Shown here piece by piece: positions 5,684 to 11,865 of a DNA stretch of 11,865 bases; the first letter of the stretch is position 1, and every line of letters begins with the position of its first letter. The notes under the pieces were generated by a model. It was not told the DNA's origin. It did no database searches and was given only the letters and a program-made list of their open reading frames with translations. The DNA comes from Desulfuromusa sp. (GTDB lineage Bacteria > Desulfobacterota > Desulfuromonadia > Desulfuromonadales > Geopsychrobacteraceae), in assembly GCA_030590745.1 (NCBI GenBank), contig JAUVCS010000011.1, positions 1 through 11,865 of the forward strand. Direction: 5' to 3'. The translations under genes were made by a program, and so were the position numbers.

Positions 5684-7882
5684 ATGATTTTGACCCAATT
5701 AATTGCAGATATTGCCGTAGCGGTACCACTTAAGCAGCTATTCTCATATCAGATCCCTGCTGATCTGAATGATACTGTTCAGGTTGGAATGCGGGTCAAG
5801 ATCCCTTTTGGTCACAGAGTGACAATGGGCTTTGTCTGTGCCATCAGAGAGGGTCAGGGCAGTGACTTAAAATGTATAGAAGAACTCCTTGATGAGGAGG
5901 TAATTCTAACCCCTGAATTGATCAGATTGCTGCGCTGGGCGGCAGAGTACTACTGCCATCCGATTGGGCAGGTGATCCGTACTGCATTACCTGCGGGTCT
6001 TGGCAACGAAAAACAAACCACAAAAATTCAAATGGAACCCCATTACCAGCCACTGGATCACGATATTGTGCTTCGTGGCAAGCTGCAGCGGGAGTTGTTG
6101 CAATATATTGTTGAGGAGAAAACCGTTGCTTTAAACCAGCTGCGGCAGCGCTTTACTTCACCCCATGCAGCACTTAAGCGGCTGGTCGAAATAGGGGCCC
6201 TAGAGGTGTGTGAGAAGGAGTTTCTCCACGATCCTTTCCGGACAGAAGGTTTGCCTGAAGATAAAATCCTGACCCTTAACAAGGCGCAAACTGAAGCAGT
6301 TTCTAAAATCAACAAAGTCATCAGTAACCAGGTTTTTTCCGGTTTTCTGCTCCATGGTGTGACCGGCAGCGGGAAGACCGAAGTTTATCTGCATGTTGTT
6401 GAGCAATGTCTGCAGGCTGAGCGACAGGCATTAATTCTGGTTCCAGAAATAGCATTGACCCCTCAATTAGTTGGGAGATTCAGAGCCAGATTTGAATCCA
6501 GGGGGGGCAAGATTGCTATCTTGCACAGTGGATTGTCTGCAATTGAACGTTATGATGCCTGGCGGGAGATTTTGCGTAACAAAATACAAATTGTTATTGG
6601 GGTTCGCTCTGCGGTTTTTGCCCCCCTACCGAAGCTTGGTCTCATCGTGGTTGATGAAGAACATGAATCCAGCTACAAACAGGGTGAAGGATTTCGTTAC
6701 AATGCCCGTGATCTTGCGCTGGTTCGTGGTCAACAACAGAGTTGTCCGGTATTGCTGGGCAGCGCAACCCCCTCGTTATCCAGTTATTACCGGAGTGAAC
6801 AGGGGGGACTGACCCGACTCTCTCTGGATAAACGGGTTCATGGTGGAGCCCTCCCTCAGGTTGAGTTGCTTGATCTCAGGGAGCAGGTCATCGAAGGATC
6901 ACTGTCCAATGTTCTTGTCGAGGCAATTCAACAGGCATTGGAGAAACGTGAGCAAACTCTGTTGTTGTTGAATCGTCGCGGCTTTGCCCCCTTTTTACTC
7001 TGTACCGACTGTGGTGGAAGCTTTCATTGTCCCAATTGTGATATCACTTTGACTTATCATCAGCAGAGTCGCCAATTGAGATGTCATTATTGTGATTATA
7101 CTGATGTTGTCCCGGAACAGTGTAGTAAGTGTCATGGTTTGAATATTGAACCACAGGGGGCGGGAACTGAACGGCTCGAACAGGAATTGATCGAACTTTT
7201 CCCCTCCGCCACAATTGTCCGTATGGATCGAGATACCACCAGTCGCAAAGGGGCACATCATAAAATAACTTCTCAAATGCAGGCTGGTAAAATTGATATT
7301 CTGGTTGGTACGCAGATGATTGCTAAAGGGCATGATTTTCCCGGGGTATCGCTGGTCGGGGTATTGGGTGCTGACAGTATCCTTAACTTTCCCGATTTCC
7401 GTTCTGGTGAACGCAGTTTTTCTCTCTTTACCCAGGTTGCCGGTCGAGCCGGGCGGACCAGTGGCGGTGGCAGGGTACTTATTCAGTCTTATAACCCTGA
7501 TCACTACGCATTAAGTTGTGCAGCAGAACAGGACTATCAGGATTTTTACCAGCAAGAGATCCCCTTTCGGGAAGAACTTGGCTACCCCCCATATGGTCAT
7601 CTGGTTAACCTGGTTTTTTCCGGGAATCATCCCCCTCAGGTTAAGGCTGCTGCTCATCAATTTGGTCATTATCTGACGGATATGACCCCCTCGGTTGAGG
7701 TTCTTGGCCCCAGCCCTTGTCCATTGTCACGGCTGCGTGGTAGAAGTCGCTATCAGATCTTGTTAAAATCAACGGATCGGCCGGCACTTCGACGACTGCT
7801 GAATTGTCTTGATGGTGGAATCAAACAATTACCTCGGCAGATTAATTTGACTATTGATGTTGATCCTATTGAGATGCTTTAA
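5684..7882 (+). CDS. priA: Primosomal protein N' (replication restart helicase PriA)
   Basis: A 732-residue superfamily 2 3'-to-5' DNA helicase that recognises stalled forks and D-loops and reloads the replisome. Order seen: N-terminal 3'-DNA-end binding region (AVAVPLKQLFSYQIP at 11-25), winged-helix-like region to about 190, Walker A GVTGSGKTEVY with Lys231, Walker B DEEH at 324-327, the helicase motif LLGSATPS at 358-364, two zinc-binding clusters with eight cysteines (440, 443, 449, 452, 467, 470, 480, 483), VGTQMIAKGHDFP at 541-553 and QVAGRAGR at 584-591, then the C-terminal domain. Length matches E. coli PriA (732). The Shine-Dalgarno before ATG 5684 is poor and very close (GAGAG). mltA starts 20 nt after the stop, so co-transcription is likely. 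Confidence 0.96.
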   Translation: MILTQLIADIAVAVPLKQLFSYQIPADLNDTVQVGMRVKIPFGHRVTMGFVCAIREGQGSDLKCIEELLDEEVILTPELIRLLRWAAEYYCHPIGQVIRTALPAGLGNEKQTTKIQMEPHYQPLDHDIVLRGKLQRELLQYIVEEKTVALNQLRQRFTSPHAALKRLVEIGALEVCEKEFLHDPFRTEGLPEDKILTLNKAQTEAVSKINKVISNQVFSGFLLHGVTGSGKTEVYLHVVEQCLQAERQALILVPEIALTPQLVGRFRARFESRGGKIAILHSGLSAIERYDAWREILRNKIQIVIGVRSAVFAPLPKLGLIVVDEEHESSYKQGEGFRYNARDLALVRGQQQSCPVLLGSATPSLSSYYRSEQGGLTRLSLDKRVHGGALPQVELLDLREQVIEGSLSNVLVEAIQQALEKREQTLLLLNRRGFAPFLLCTDCGGSFHCPNCDITLTYHQQSRQLRCHYCDYTDVVPEQCSKCHGLNIEPQGAGTERLEQELIELFPSATIVRMDRDTTSRKGAHHKITSQMQAGKIDILVGTQMIAKGHDFPGVSLVGVLGADSILNFPDFRSGERSFSLFTQVAGRAGRTSGGGRVLIQSYNPDHYALSCAAEQDYQDFYQQEIPFREELGYPPYGHLVNLVFSGNHPPQVKAAAHQFGHYLTDMTPSVEVLGPSPCPLSRLRGRSRYQILLKSTDRPALRRLLNCLDGGIKQLPRQINLTIDVDPIEML

Positions 7883-7902
7883 CTTTTTTTGGAATTGAGA
7901 CG

Positions 7903-9096
7903 ATGCAACGAATTCTTTTTTATCTCCTGATTATGCTGCTTGCTGGTTGTGTTGGTAAGCCGGTTGTCCCTCCAGAGGAAGTTCCTCCTGTTGTTGTCGT
8001 TGAACCACCGTTCAAGGCGGTGGATTGGGAACAGGTTGATGGCTGGTCATTGGACCACCCCGCTGCGGCACTGGAGGCATTTCAAAAAAGTTGTAAGGCG
8101 ATTGGCAAGAGAAAACAGTGGCAGATGGTTTGTGCTGAAGCCTCAACATTGGGTCATGTTTCTGATCAGCGCGCCCGTAAGTTTTTTGAAGATTTTTTTC
8201 AACCCAACGAGATTCGTAATGAGGACGGAAGCTCTGCCGGTTTGATCACTGGCTACTACGGTCCAGAGCTGGAAGGGAGCCGGGTAAAAACTGAGAAGTA
8301 TAAATATCCACTCTACCGTCAACCCGAAGATTTATTAATTGTTGATTTGACCGATATCTACCCCGAACTGGATAGATATCGTTTACGTGGCCGGGTCATT
8401 GGTAATCGAGTCGTCCCTTATTTTGAGCGTAGCGAAATTGATGCCGGGAAAAACCCCCTTACAGGTAAAGAATTATTCTGGCTGAAAGATCCGGTTGAAG
8501 TGTTTTTTTTACATATCCAGGGCTCAGGTCGAATCCATTTACCGAATGGCGAACGGGTCATGGTTGGTTATGCTAATCAAAACGGTTATCCCTATCGATC
8601 TATCGGTAAATTATTGTTGGAACGTGAGGAGATGACCCGGGATCAGATGTCAATGCAGAACATTATGCGCTGGGTGAAACAGAACCCTGAGGATGGTCAG
8701 CTTTTGCTTGATGAAAACCCCAGTTATGTTTTTTTCAGATCTTTACCCGCGGATATTCAATCACCCCCGGGCGCTTTGGGAATTCCACTGACCCCTTTAC
8801 GCAGCCTCGCTGTTGACCCACGTACAATTCCCCTTGGCGCACCGGTTTTTCTTTCTACCACCTTTCCCGGAACTGATTTTCCACTACAGCAATTGATGGT
8901 TGCTCAAGATACCGGTGGTGCTATTAAAGGACGGGTCAGAGGTGATTTTTTCTGGGGAATGGGGAATGATGCCGGAAAAATAGCCGGAAAAATGAAGCAG
9001 GATGGTCGTCTCTGGATTTTATTACCAAAGAATGATCCGGTTGATCATCTAAGTCAAACTGAACCGCTTATAGTGAAGGATGGGGAAATTAATTGA
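7903..9096 (+). CDS. mltA: Membrane-bound lytic murein transglycosylase A, lipoprotein
   Basis: 397 residues. MltA cleaves the MurNAc-GlcNAc bond of peptidoglycan with formation of 1,6-anhydro-MurNAc. A lipoprotein signal (MQRILFYLLIMLLAGC) puts the acylated cysteine at residue 16; the following Val-Gly is not an Asp-type retention signal, so outer-membrane anchoring is likely by the enteric Lol rule. A Pro/Val-rich tether follows (about 18-36). The MltA domain shows GLITGYYGPELEGS at 113-126, FFLHIQGSGR at 201-210, GYPYRSIGKLL at 228-238 and, in the double-psi barrel part, LRSLAVDPRTIPLGAPVF and VAQDTGGAIKG with the probable catalytic Asp336 (E. coli Asp308), then DFFWGMGNDAG. Its presence points to a Gram-negative envelope. 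It lies between priA and a Nudix gene whose ATG shares a base with the mltA stop. Confidence 0.94.
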   Translation: MQRILFYLLIMLLAGCVGKPVVPPEEVPPVVVVEPPFKAVDWEQVDGWSLDHPAAALEAFQKSCKAIGKRKQWQMVCAEASTLGHVSDQRARKFFEDFFQPNEIRNEDGSSAGLITGYYGPELEGSRVKTEKYKYPLYRQPEDLLIVDLTDIYPELDRYRLRGRVIGNRVVPYFERSEIDAGKNPLTGKELFWLKDPVEVFFLHIQGSGRIHLPNGERVMVGYANQNGYPYRSIGKLLLEREEMTRDQMSMQNIMRWVKQNPEDGQLLLDENPSYVFFRSLPADIQSPPGALGIPLTPLRSLAVDPRTIPLGAPVFLSTTFPGTDFPLQQLMVAQDTGGAIKGRVRGDFFWGMGNDAGKIAGKMKQDGRLWILLPKNDPVDHLSQTEPLIVKDGEIN

Positions 9097-9533
9097 TGAC
9101 CCTGCCTAAACATGTTCTGGTTGTCAGTTGCCTGGTTCGCAACAGGGAAAATGAAATACTTCTGGTCAAGCATCATATTCGTGGTTGGGAATTGCCTCAA
9201 GGGAGAGTTGAGGAGGGAGAAACCCTCATCTTTGCCCTCAGCCGCGAAGTTCTGGAAGAAGCTGGGGTAACGATTAAACACGCTAAACTTGCAGTGATCT
9301 GGTCCAAAGTTTCTTCACCACAAACCCTGATTTTATGTTTTACCGCTAACTATGCTTCCGGTGAATTGACCCCCAGTGAGGAAACCCCTGAGGTCAGATG
9401 GTATTCTGAAGATGAAGTTTTCCGCTGTGTATCTCACCCCGTTAATCGAGATCGGATTAATTCTTTGTTGAAAACGCATGATACTCTGCAATATCACAGC
9501 TATGCGACATCTCCCTACCGAACCCTGTCTTAA
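9096..9533 (+). CDS. Nudix hydrolase
   Basis: A 145-residue single-domain protein. The complete Nudix box is visible at residues 36-58 (G, five residues, E, seven residues, REVLEEAGV), matching GX5EX7REUXEEXGU, with the acidic residues that bind magnesium. Such enzymes hydrolyse nucleoside diphosphates linked to another group; the substrate is not evident, and both nucleotide-pool cleaning and dinucleotide hydrolysis are possible. I prefer ATG 9096 over a TTG at 9093. The ATG overlaps the mltA stop by one base (TGATG), with GGATGGGGAAA upstream inside mltA, so translation is probably coupled. It ends the priA-mltA unit. Confidence 0.92.
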   Translation: MTLPKHVLVVSCLVRNRENEILLVKHHIRGWELPQGRVEEGETLIFALSREVLEEAGVTIKHAKLAVIWSKVSSPQTLILCFTANYASGELTPSEETPEVRWYSEDEVFRCVSHPVNRDRINSLLKTHDTLQYHSYATSPYRTLS

Positions 9534-9571
9534 GTGTTTTTGAAGGTAAACCAGATGCTGCAGAAGCTGAA

Positions 9572-9608
9572 TACAGACAGGGCAGAGATTGTCACTGCCC
9601 TGTCTGTA
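9572..9608. repeat. 14-bp perfect hairpin after the Nudix gene
   Basis: TACAGACAGGGCAG and CTGCCCTGTCTGTA are perfect complements separated by 9 nt. It begins 38 nt after the Nudix stop, where a terminator for the priA-mltA-Nudix unit is expected, but no T-run follows on either strand. It may be a structured 3' end or transcript-stabilising hairpin rather than an intrinsic terminator. Confidence 0.7.
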
Positions 9609-9612
9609 ACTG

Positions 9613-9632
9613 CTAGGAGTCTGTCGGACTAT
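9613..9632 (+). repeat. Left terminal inverted repeat of the MITE-like element
   Basis: CTAGGAGTCTGTCGGACTAT; pairs with 9762-9781 with a single mismatch. Its inner continuation (CCATGAGCCGACTGC) resembles a second site at 11226-11252. Confidence 0.75.
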
Positions 9633-9761
9633 CCATGAGCCGACTGCAAATCCGGTTGGTTGGCCCATATTTCGAGCCCTTTTTGCCCCATAGCTATGGC
9701 TATGAGCCTACAAACGTGTCAAAATCTGATCTCAACCCTCCGAATTTTCGCTTCGCCCCGC

Positions 9762-9781
9762 ATAGTCCGACAGACCCCTAG
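9762..9781 (-). repeat. Right terminal inverted repeat of the MITE-like element
   Basis: The reverse complement reads CTAGGGGTCTGTCGGACTAT. Bases 9778-9780 are also the TAG stop codon of the sensor gene on the minus strand. Confidence 0.75.
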
Positions 9782-10857
9782 GATTTCTTTTTTTGTAAGC
9801 GATTTATTGCCATTCGAATGCTGGTTCCCATCCGTTCAATTGACTGACTAAGTTGCCCAATTTCATCATTTCGGTCCAGACCGCTGATTTTAAGATCCAG
9901 TTGACCTTGACTGTATTTGTCAGCGACTTCGGTTAATTCACGAATTGGTGCTGTTAACGACCGAGACACAAGTACCGCTATTGCGAAAACGATAAGCAGG
10001 GTTGCTATCAGCAGGTAGAGGTTCTTTTTGTTTTCAGCTTTAATCACCTGGTATGCTTCGGCATGATTCTGTTGACTGACCATGATCCATCCCTGAGCGG
10101 TTTTCTGCGCGACAGCGATAATCTTTTCACCATTGAAGTTTTCGAAAATAGAGGAAGATTCTCCCCGTTGCAACGCTTGAAGTGCTTGATTTTTACTCAA
10201 ATCTACCCGTGAGCGGGTCATTTCTGCATCAGGGTGAGCTATAACCCCGCCCTTTTCATCTACCAGGAATGTGAACCCGGTTTCGCCAATTCGATTACTG
10301 GTAATCTTGTCTGAGAGTTTGTTCAGGGTCATTGCCTGAGCTAAAACGCCTTTAAGGTTTCCTGCTTTATCAAAAATGCCAGTCGAAAGAACCATTGCTG
10401 GTTTCCCAGAAGTTTTTCCAATCAAGATTTGGGTTCCAAACTGTTTCCCTTCAGCGACCTGTTTAAAATAATCGCGATCGCCATAATACTTTACCTTTTT
10501 ACCATCGCTGCGCCCAACATTATTGCCCTTCTGGTCGATAGTGAATGCCAGATAGGCCCAATCATAATATTTTACAATTGTTTCCAAAGATGGGTTTTGC
10601 AGCTGCGACTGCATCGATTGCATCACCTTTAATGAGGCATTTTGACGTAACATTCGTTGGTTCATGTCAACCCAGTCGTCAACATGTGTGATTAAATTAT
10701 TGTTAATTGCTGATAACTCCAGGGTTACTTTTTCTGTTGTCAAACTAGTGATGCTCTGGTAACTGACAAACCAGATACTAATTAAGGGAACCAATGCAAC
10801 CACTAGAAGGGTTAAAAGTAATTTCTGTGATATTCCAAATTTAATTTTTGTGGCCAT
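9778..10857 (-). CDS. Membrane sensor protein, dCache plus HAMP, without output domain
   Basis: 359 residues from ATG 10857, chosen because GGAGGAAAAA stands directly before it; an upstream extension to 10944 would add 29 residues before the first membrane segment. Domains: a short cytoplasmic N-terminus, membrane segment about 12-33 (KLLLTLLVVALVPLISIWFV), an extracytoplasmic double-Cache domain about 40-265 (with KYYGDRDYFKQVAEGK at 123-138 and KPAMVLSTGIFDKAGNLKGVL at 152-172), a second membrane segment about 280-299, and HAMP about 300-352 (PIRELTE...DEIGQLSQSIERM). The protein stops at RLQKKKS just after HAMP, with no methyl-accepting, kinase, GGDEF or other output. It may signal by partnering with another protein. 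The stop codon lies in the inverted repeat of the neighbouring element, so truncation by insertion is possible. The ligand cannot be assigned. Confidence 0.88.
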   Translation of the reverse strand: MATKIKFGISQKLLLTLLVVALVPLISIWFVSYQSITSLTTEKVTLELSAINNNLITHVDDWVDMNQRMLRQNASLKVMQSMQSQLQNPSLETIVKYYDWAYLAFTIDQKGNNVGRSDGKKVKYYGDRDYFKQVAEGKQFGTQILIGKTSGKPAMVLSTGIFDKAGNLKGVLAQAMTLNKLSDKITSNRIGETGFTFLVDEKGGVIAHPDAEMTRSRVDLSKNQALQALQRGESSSIFENFNGEKIIAVAQKTAQGWIMVSQQNHAEAYQVIKAENKKNLYLLIATLLIVFAIAVLVSRSLTAPIRELTEVADKYSQGQLDLKISGLDRNDEIGQLSQSIERMGTSIRMAINRLQKKKS

Positions 10858-10867
10858 TTTTTCCTCC
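10858..10867 (-). promoter_or_regulatory. Ribosome binding site of the dCache-HAMP gene
   Basis: On the minus strand GGAGGAAAAA runs directly into the ATG at 10857. It decides the start in favour of MATKIKF over the longer frame. Confidence 0.8.
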
Positions 10868-10912
10868 AACAAAATATTCTGAGATTGTAGATTTCTCCTC
10901 GGGTGAGTTTTT

Positions 10913-10958
10913 ATTTTATAATAAAATTTATTTAAAATAAACAAATTTATTATAAAAT
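10913..10958. repeat. Long AT-rich inverted repeat in the sensor promoter
   Basis: ATTTTATAATAAAATTT (10913-10929) is the reverse complement of AAATTTATTATAAAAT (10943-10958) apart from one extra A, with a 13-nt loop. The arms are about 16 bp. The minus-strand -10 box TATAAT lies in the right arm. It could be a protein-binding or DNA-bending site, or a cruciform-prone sequence. Confidence 0.6.
10949..10954 (-). promoter_or_regulatory. Probable -10 box of the dCache-HAMP gene
   Basis: A perfect TATAAT on the minus strand, about 92 nt upstream of the start codon. No good -35 hexamer is present 16-18 nt upstream; instead the 9-bp inverted repeat at 10961-10988 covers that area, which suggests an activator-dependent promoter. 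Confidence 0.45.
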
Positions 10959-10960
10959 TC

Positions 10961-10988
10961 TAAAACTACTGTACATCATGTAGTTTTA
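10961..10988. promoter_or_regulatory. Candidate operator: 9-bp inverted repeat over the -35 region
   Basis: TAAAACTAC and GTAGTTTTA form perfect 9-bp arms around a 10-nt centre that includes the palindrome TGTACA. Each arm pair is about 19 nt centre to centre, close to two helical turns, a usual spacing for a dimeric regulator. The regulator is unknown. Confidence 0.5.
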
Positions 10989-11100
10989 CGGTAAATGGAG
11001 ATAGATCTTTTCAGTTGAGCAAAAGGGAAATTTTCTGGGCTTGAATACAAATTGCTCCGCTTTTTGTTTCAAAAGTCAGGTGTTAGATTTTAGAGTGTTG

Positions 11101-11129
11101 TTTACACTTTTTGACCTGATTGATATTCT
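11101..11129 (+). promoter_or_regulatory. Possible sigma70 promoter of the dehydrogenase gene
   Basis: TTTACA (11101-11106), a 17-nt spacer, and TATTCT (11124-11129). The -35 box matches 5 of 6 and the -10 box 4 of 6 consensus bases. It would give a leader of roughly 160 nt containing the repeat remnant. Confidence 0.35.
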
Positions 11130-11225
11130 TGCCAGAAAAGCGGGTATGAACTACGTTGGAGTAACATTTAGGAATGATATTTTCTGCCTGATTAACTGTT
11201 ATGTGTTTTAATGCTGTTTAGCAAC

Positions 11226-11252
11226 CTGTCAGACTATCAATGAACTGGCTGC
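11226..11252 (+). repeat. Diverged partial copy of the MITE-like element end
   Basis: CTGTCAGACTATCAATGA... matches the left end of the 9613-9781 element (9621-9647) at 22 of 27 positions without gaps. It is followed by CTAG and AGTCT (11252-11260), the same words that form the outer edge of the intact element. No matching inverted partner is visible within the window, so it looks like a remnant or a shared binding site. Confidence 0.5.
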
Positions 11253-11279
11253 TAGAGTCTAAATATAGAGTTAAAGGTT

Positions 11280-11285
11280 GGAGGT
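11280..11285 (+). promoter_or_regulatory. Ribosome binding site of the dehydrogenase gene
   Basis: GGAGGT with an 8-nt spacer before the ATG at 11294; an ideal Shine-Dalgarno that fixes the start of this open-ended gene. Confidence 0.8.
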
Positions 11286-11293
11286 AAAAAAAT

Positions 11294-11865
11294 ATGACAA
11301 AATACTTAACTATGGGAGTGGTTGGTAAATCACTGAAAGAAAACGAAAAACGCGTAGCAATTCATCCGGAACATATTGAACGGATCCCAAAGGAGTTACG
11401 TAAACTAATTACTTTTGAGAAAGAGTATGGGTTGAGGTTTGGTATGGATGACGACACTTTGGCCAAACTTACATCTGGACGAGTTGCGACCAGAGAAGAA
11501 ATATTAAAAGGGTTTGATTGTGTGTTGATTCCCAAAGCTTTAGCTAAAGATTTGTACCAAATTCAAGAGGGTGCAATTGTGTGGGGTTGGCCGCATTGTG
11601 TACAACAAAAAGAAATGACTCAAATATCAATCGATAAAAAATTAACTCTCATTGCCTGGGAAGAGATGTTTATCTGGAATCAAACAGGTGATAAACGGAT
11701 GCATATCTTTTATAAAAATAATGAGATAGCAGGGTACGCTGGTGTCAATCATGCCACGAGTCTTATTGGAACGACCGGATATTATGGAAAAACACAAAAA
11801 GTAGCGGTGATTGGCTATGGCTCGGTGAGTCGGGGAGCTATTTATGCCCTGCAAGGTCAAGGATT
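11294..11865 (+). CDS. N5-(carboxyethyl)ornithine synthase-like dehydrogenase (partial, C-terminus off the right edge)
   Basis: 190 codons stay open to the window edge. The protein belongs to the alanine dehydrogenase/pyridine nucleotide transhydrogenase family. The start GVVGKSLKENEKRVAIHPEH (8-27) and AWEEMF / NNEIAGYAGVNHA (121-126, 142-154) are the pattern I know from CEO synthase of lactococci, which reductively condenses ornithine with pyruvate using NADPH. Arg20, Lys81 and His101 sit where alanine dehydrogenase has its pyruvate- and catalysis-related Arg15, Lys75 and His96. The Rossmann motif VAVIGYGSVSRGAI begins near 170, with GxGxxxRG at 174-181. Codons such as ATA, TTA, AGA and AGG and the run of AAA are more common than in priA or aroF, suggesting acquisition. 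Alternatives are an alanine dehydrogenase relative or another opine-type enzyme. Confidence 0.8.
   Translation, partial: MTKYLTMGVVGKSLKENEKRVAIHPEHIERIPKELRKLITFEKEYGLRFGMDDDTLAKLTSGRVATREEILKGFDCVLIPKALAKDLYQIQEGAIVWGWPHCVQQKEMTQISIDKKLTLIAWEEMFIWNQTGDKRMHIFYKNNEIAGYAGVNHATSLIGTTGYYGKTQKVAVIGYGSVSRGAIYALQGQG

Larger units (their letters stand above)
9613..9781. mobile_element. MITE-like element with 20-bp terminal inverted repeats
   Basis: The left end (9613-9632) and the reverse complement of the right end (9762-9781) are CTAGG-A/G-GTCTGTCGGACTAT, 19 of 20 identical. The 169-bp interior has no credible gene. CTAG stands at both outer edges, so the true ends could be GAGTCTGTCGG and its partner flanked by a 4-bp CTAG duplication, which would fit the YTAR target of IS5-type elements; because CTAG is itself a palindrome this cannot be settled here. 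The interior contains a 12-bp palindrome CCATAGCTATGG (near 9688-9699). I do not recognise a parent transposase. A non-autonomous element or a REP-like dispersed repeat are both possible. Confidence 0.65.
10858..11293. other. AT-rich divergent regulatory region between the sensor and the dehydrogenase
   Basis: 436 nt with no credible gene. From left to right it holds the sensor ribosome site, a long AT-rich inverted repeat (10913-10958) containing a TATAAT box for the sensor gene, a 9-bp inverted repeat (10961-10988), a possible promoter for the dehydrogenase (11101-11129), and a diverged copy of the MITE end (11226-11252) in the dehydrogenase leader. The stretch 10989-11100 shows nothing I can name. 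Confidence 0.6.

Noticed and set aside
6995..7504. Minus-strand open frame of 169 codons opposite priA
   Set aside because: It is antisense to the zinc-cluster and helicase motifs of PriA and has no family features.
9660..9851. Short plus-strand frame of 63 codons within the MITE-like element
   Set aside because: It crosses the inverted repeat and runs into the antisense of the sensor gene; there is no ribosome site and no transposase-like motif.
11050..11120. Weak stem AGTGT-TGTTT-ACACT followed by T residues as a terminator
   Set aside because: The stem is only 5 bp and AT-rich, with no upstream gene reading into it on the plus strand; it overlaps a better promoter reading.
1..11865. CRISPR arrays, tRNA or rRNA genes, tandem repeat arrays
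   Set aside because: No regularly spaced direct repeats, no CCA-ended cloverleaf and no rRNA core sequence were seen on either strand.

Overview
The window looks like chromosomal DNA of a Gram-negative bacterium. An outer-membrane type lipoprotein murein transglycosylase, a periplasmic c-type cytochrome and a double-Cache sensor together fit a Desulfuromonas/Pelobacter/Geobacter-like member of the Desulfobacterota. This is an inference from gene style only; there is no rRNA or marker phylogeny here.

Layout. (1) 1-568, minus strand: the N-terminal part of an IclR-family regulator running off the left edge, preceded by two tandem sigma70-type promoters; a 15-bp palindrome sits in the spacer of the first and an AT palindrome near the start point of the second. 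(2) 733-2953, minus strand: a compact operon read as cytochrome c, then trmB-like tRNA m7G46 methyltransferase, then truD tRNA pseudouridine-13 synthase; trmB and truD overlap by 4 nt. (3) 2954-3328: a 375-nt divergent intergenic region holding a 9-bp perfect hairpin. (4) 3329-5585, plus strand: a class I aminotransferase and a type I-beta DAHP synthase (aroF), an aromatic amino acid pair closed by a good rho-independent terminator. (5) 5684-9533, plus strand: priA, mltA and a Nudix hydrolase in close succession. (6) 9534-9781: a 14-bp perfect hairpin and then a 169-bp element bounded by 20-bp inverted repeats (19/20 identical) and possibly a CTAG duplication, which looks like a MITE. (7) 9778-10857, minus strand: a membrane sensor with dCache and HAMP domains but no output domain; its stop codon lies inside the terminal repeat of the MITE-like element. 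(8) 10858-11293: an AT-rich divergent regulatory region with two large inverted repeats and a diverged relative of the MITE end. (9) 11294-11865, plus strand: the N-terminal part of an N5-(carboxyethyl)ornithine synthase-like dehydrogenase running off the right edge.

Most of the window is ordinary housekeeping: tRNA modification, shikimate-pathway entry, replication restart and murein turnover. The accessory interest lies at the two ends: the self-regulating look of the iclR promoter, and the 9.5-11.9 kb stretch with a mobile-looking repeat, an output-less sensor with an elaborate promoter, and an unusual amino-acid-condensing dehydrogenase with visibly AT-richer codon use. I see no complete new system, CRISPR array, phage or toxin-antitoxin pair; if an unusual pathway exists, it would be the one that starts with the dehydrogenase at the right edge.
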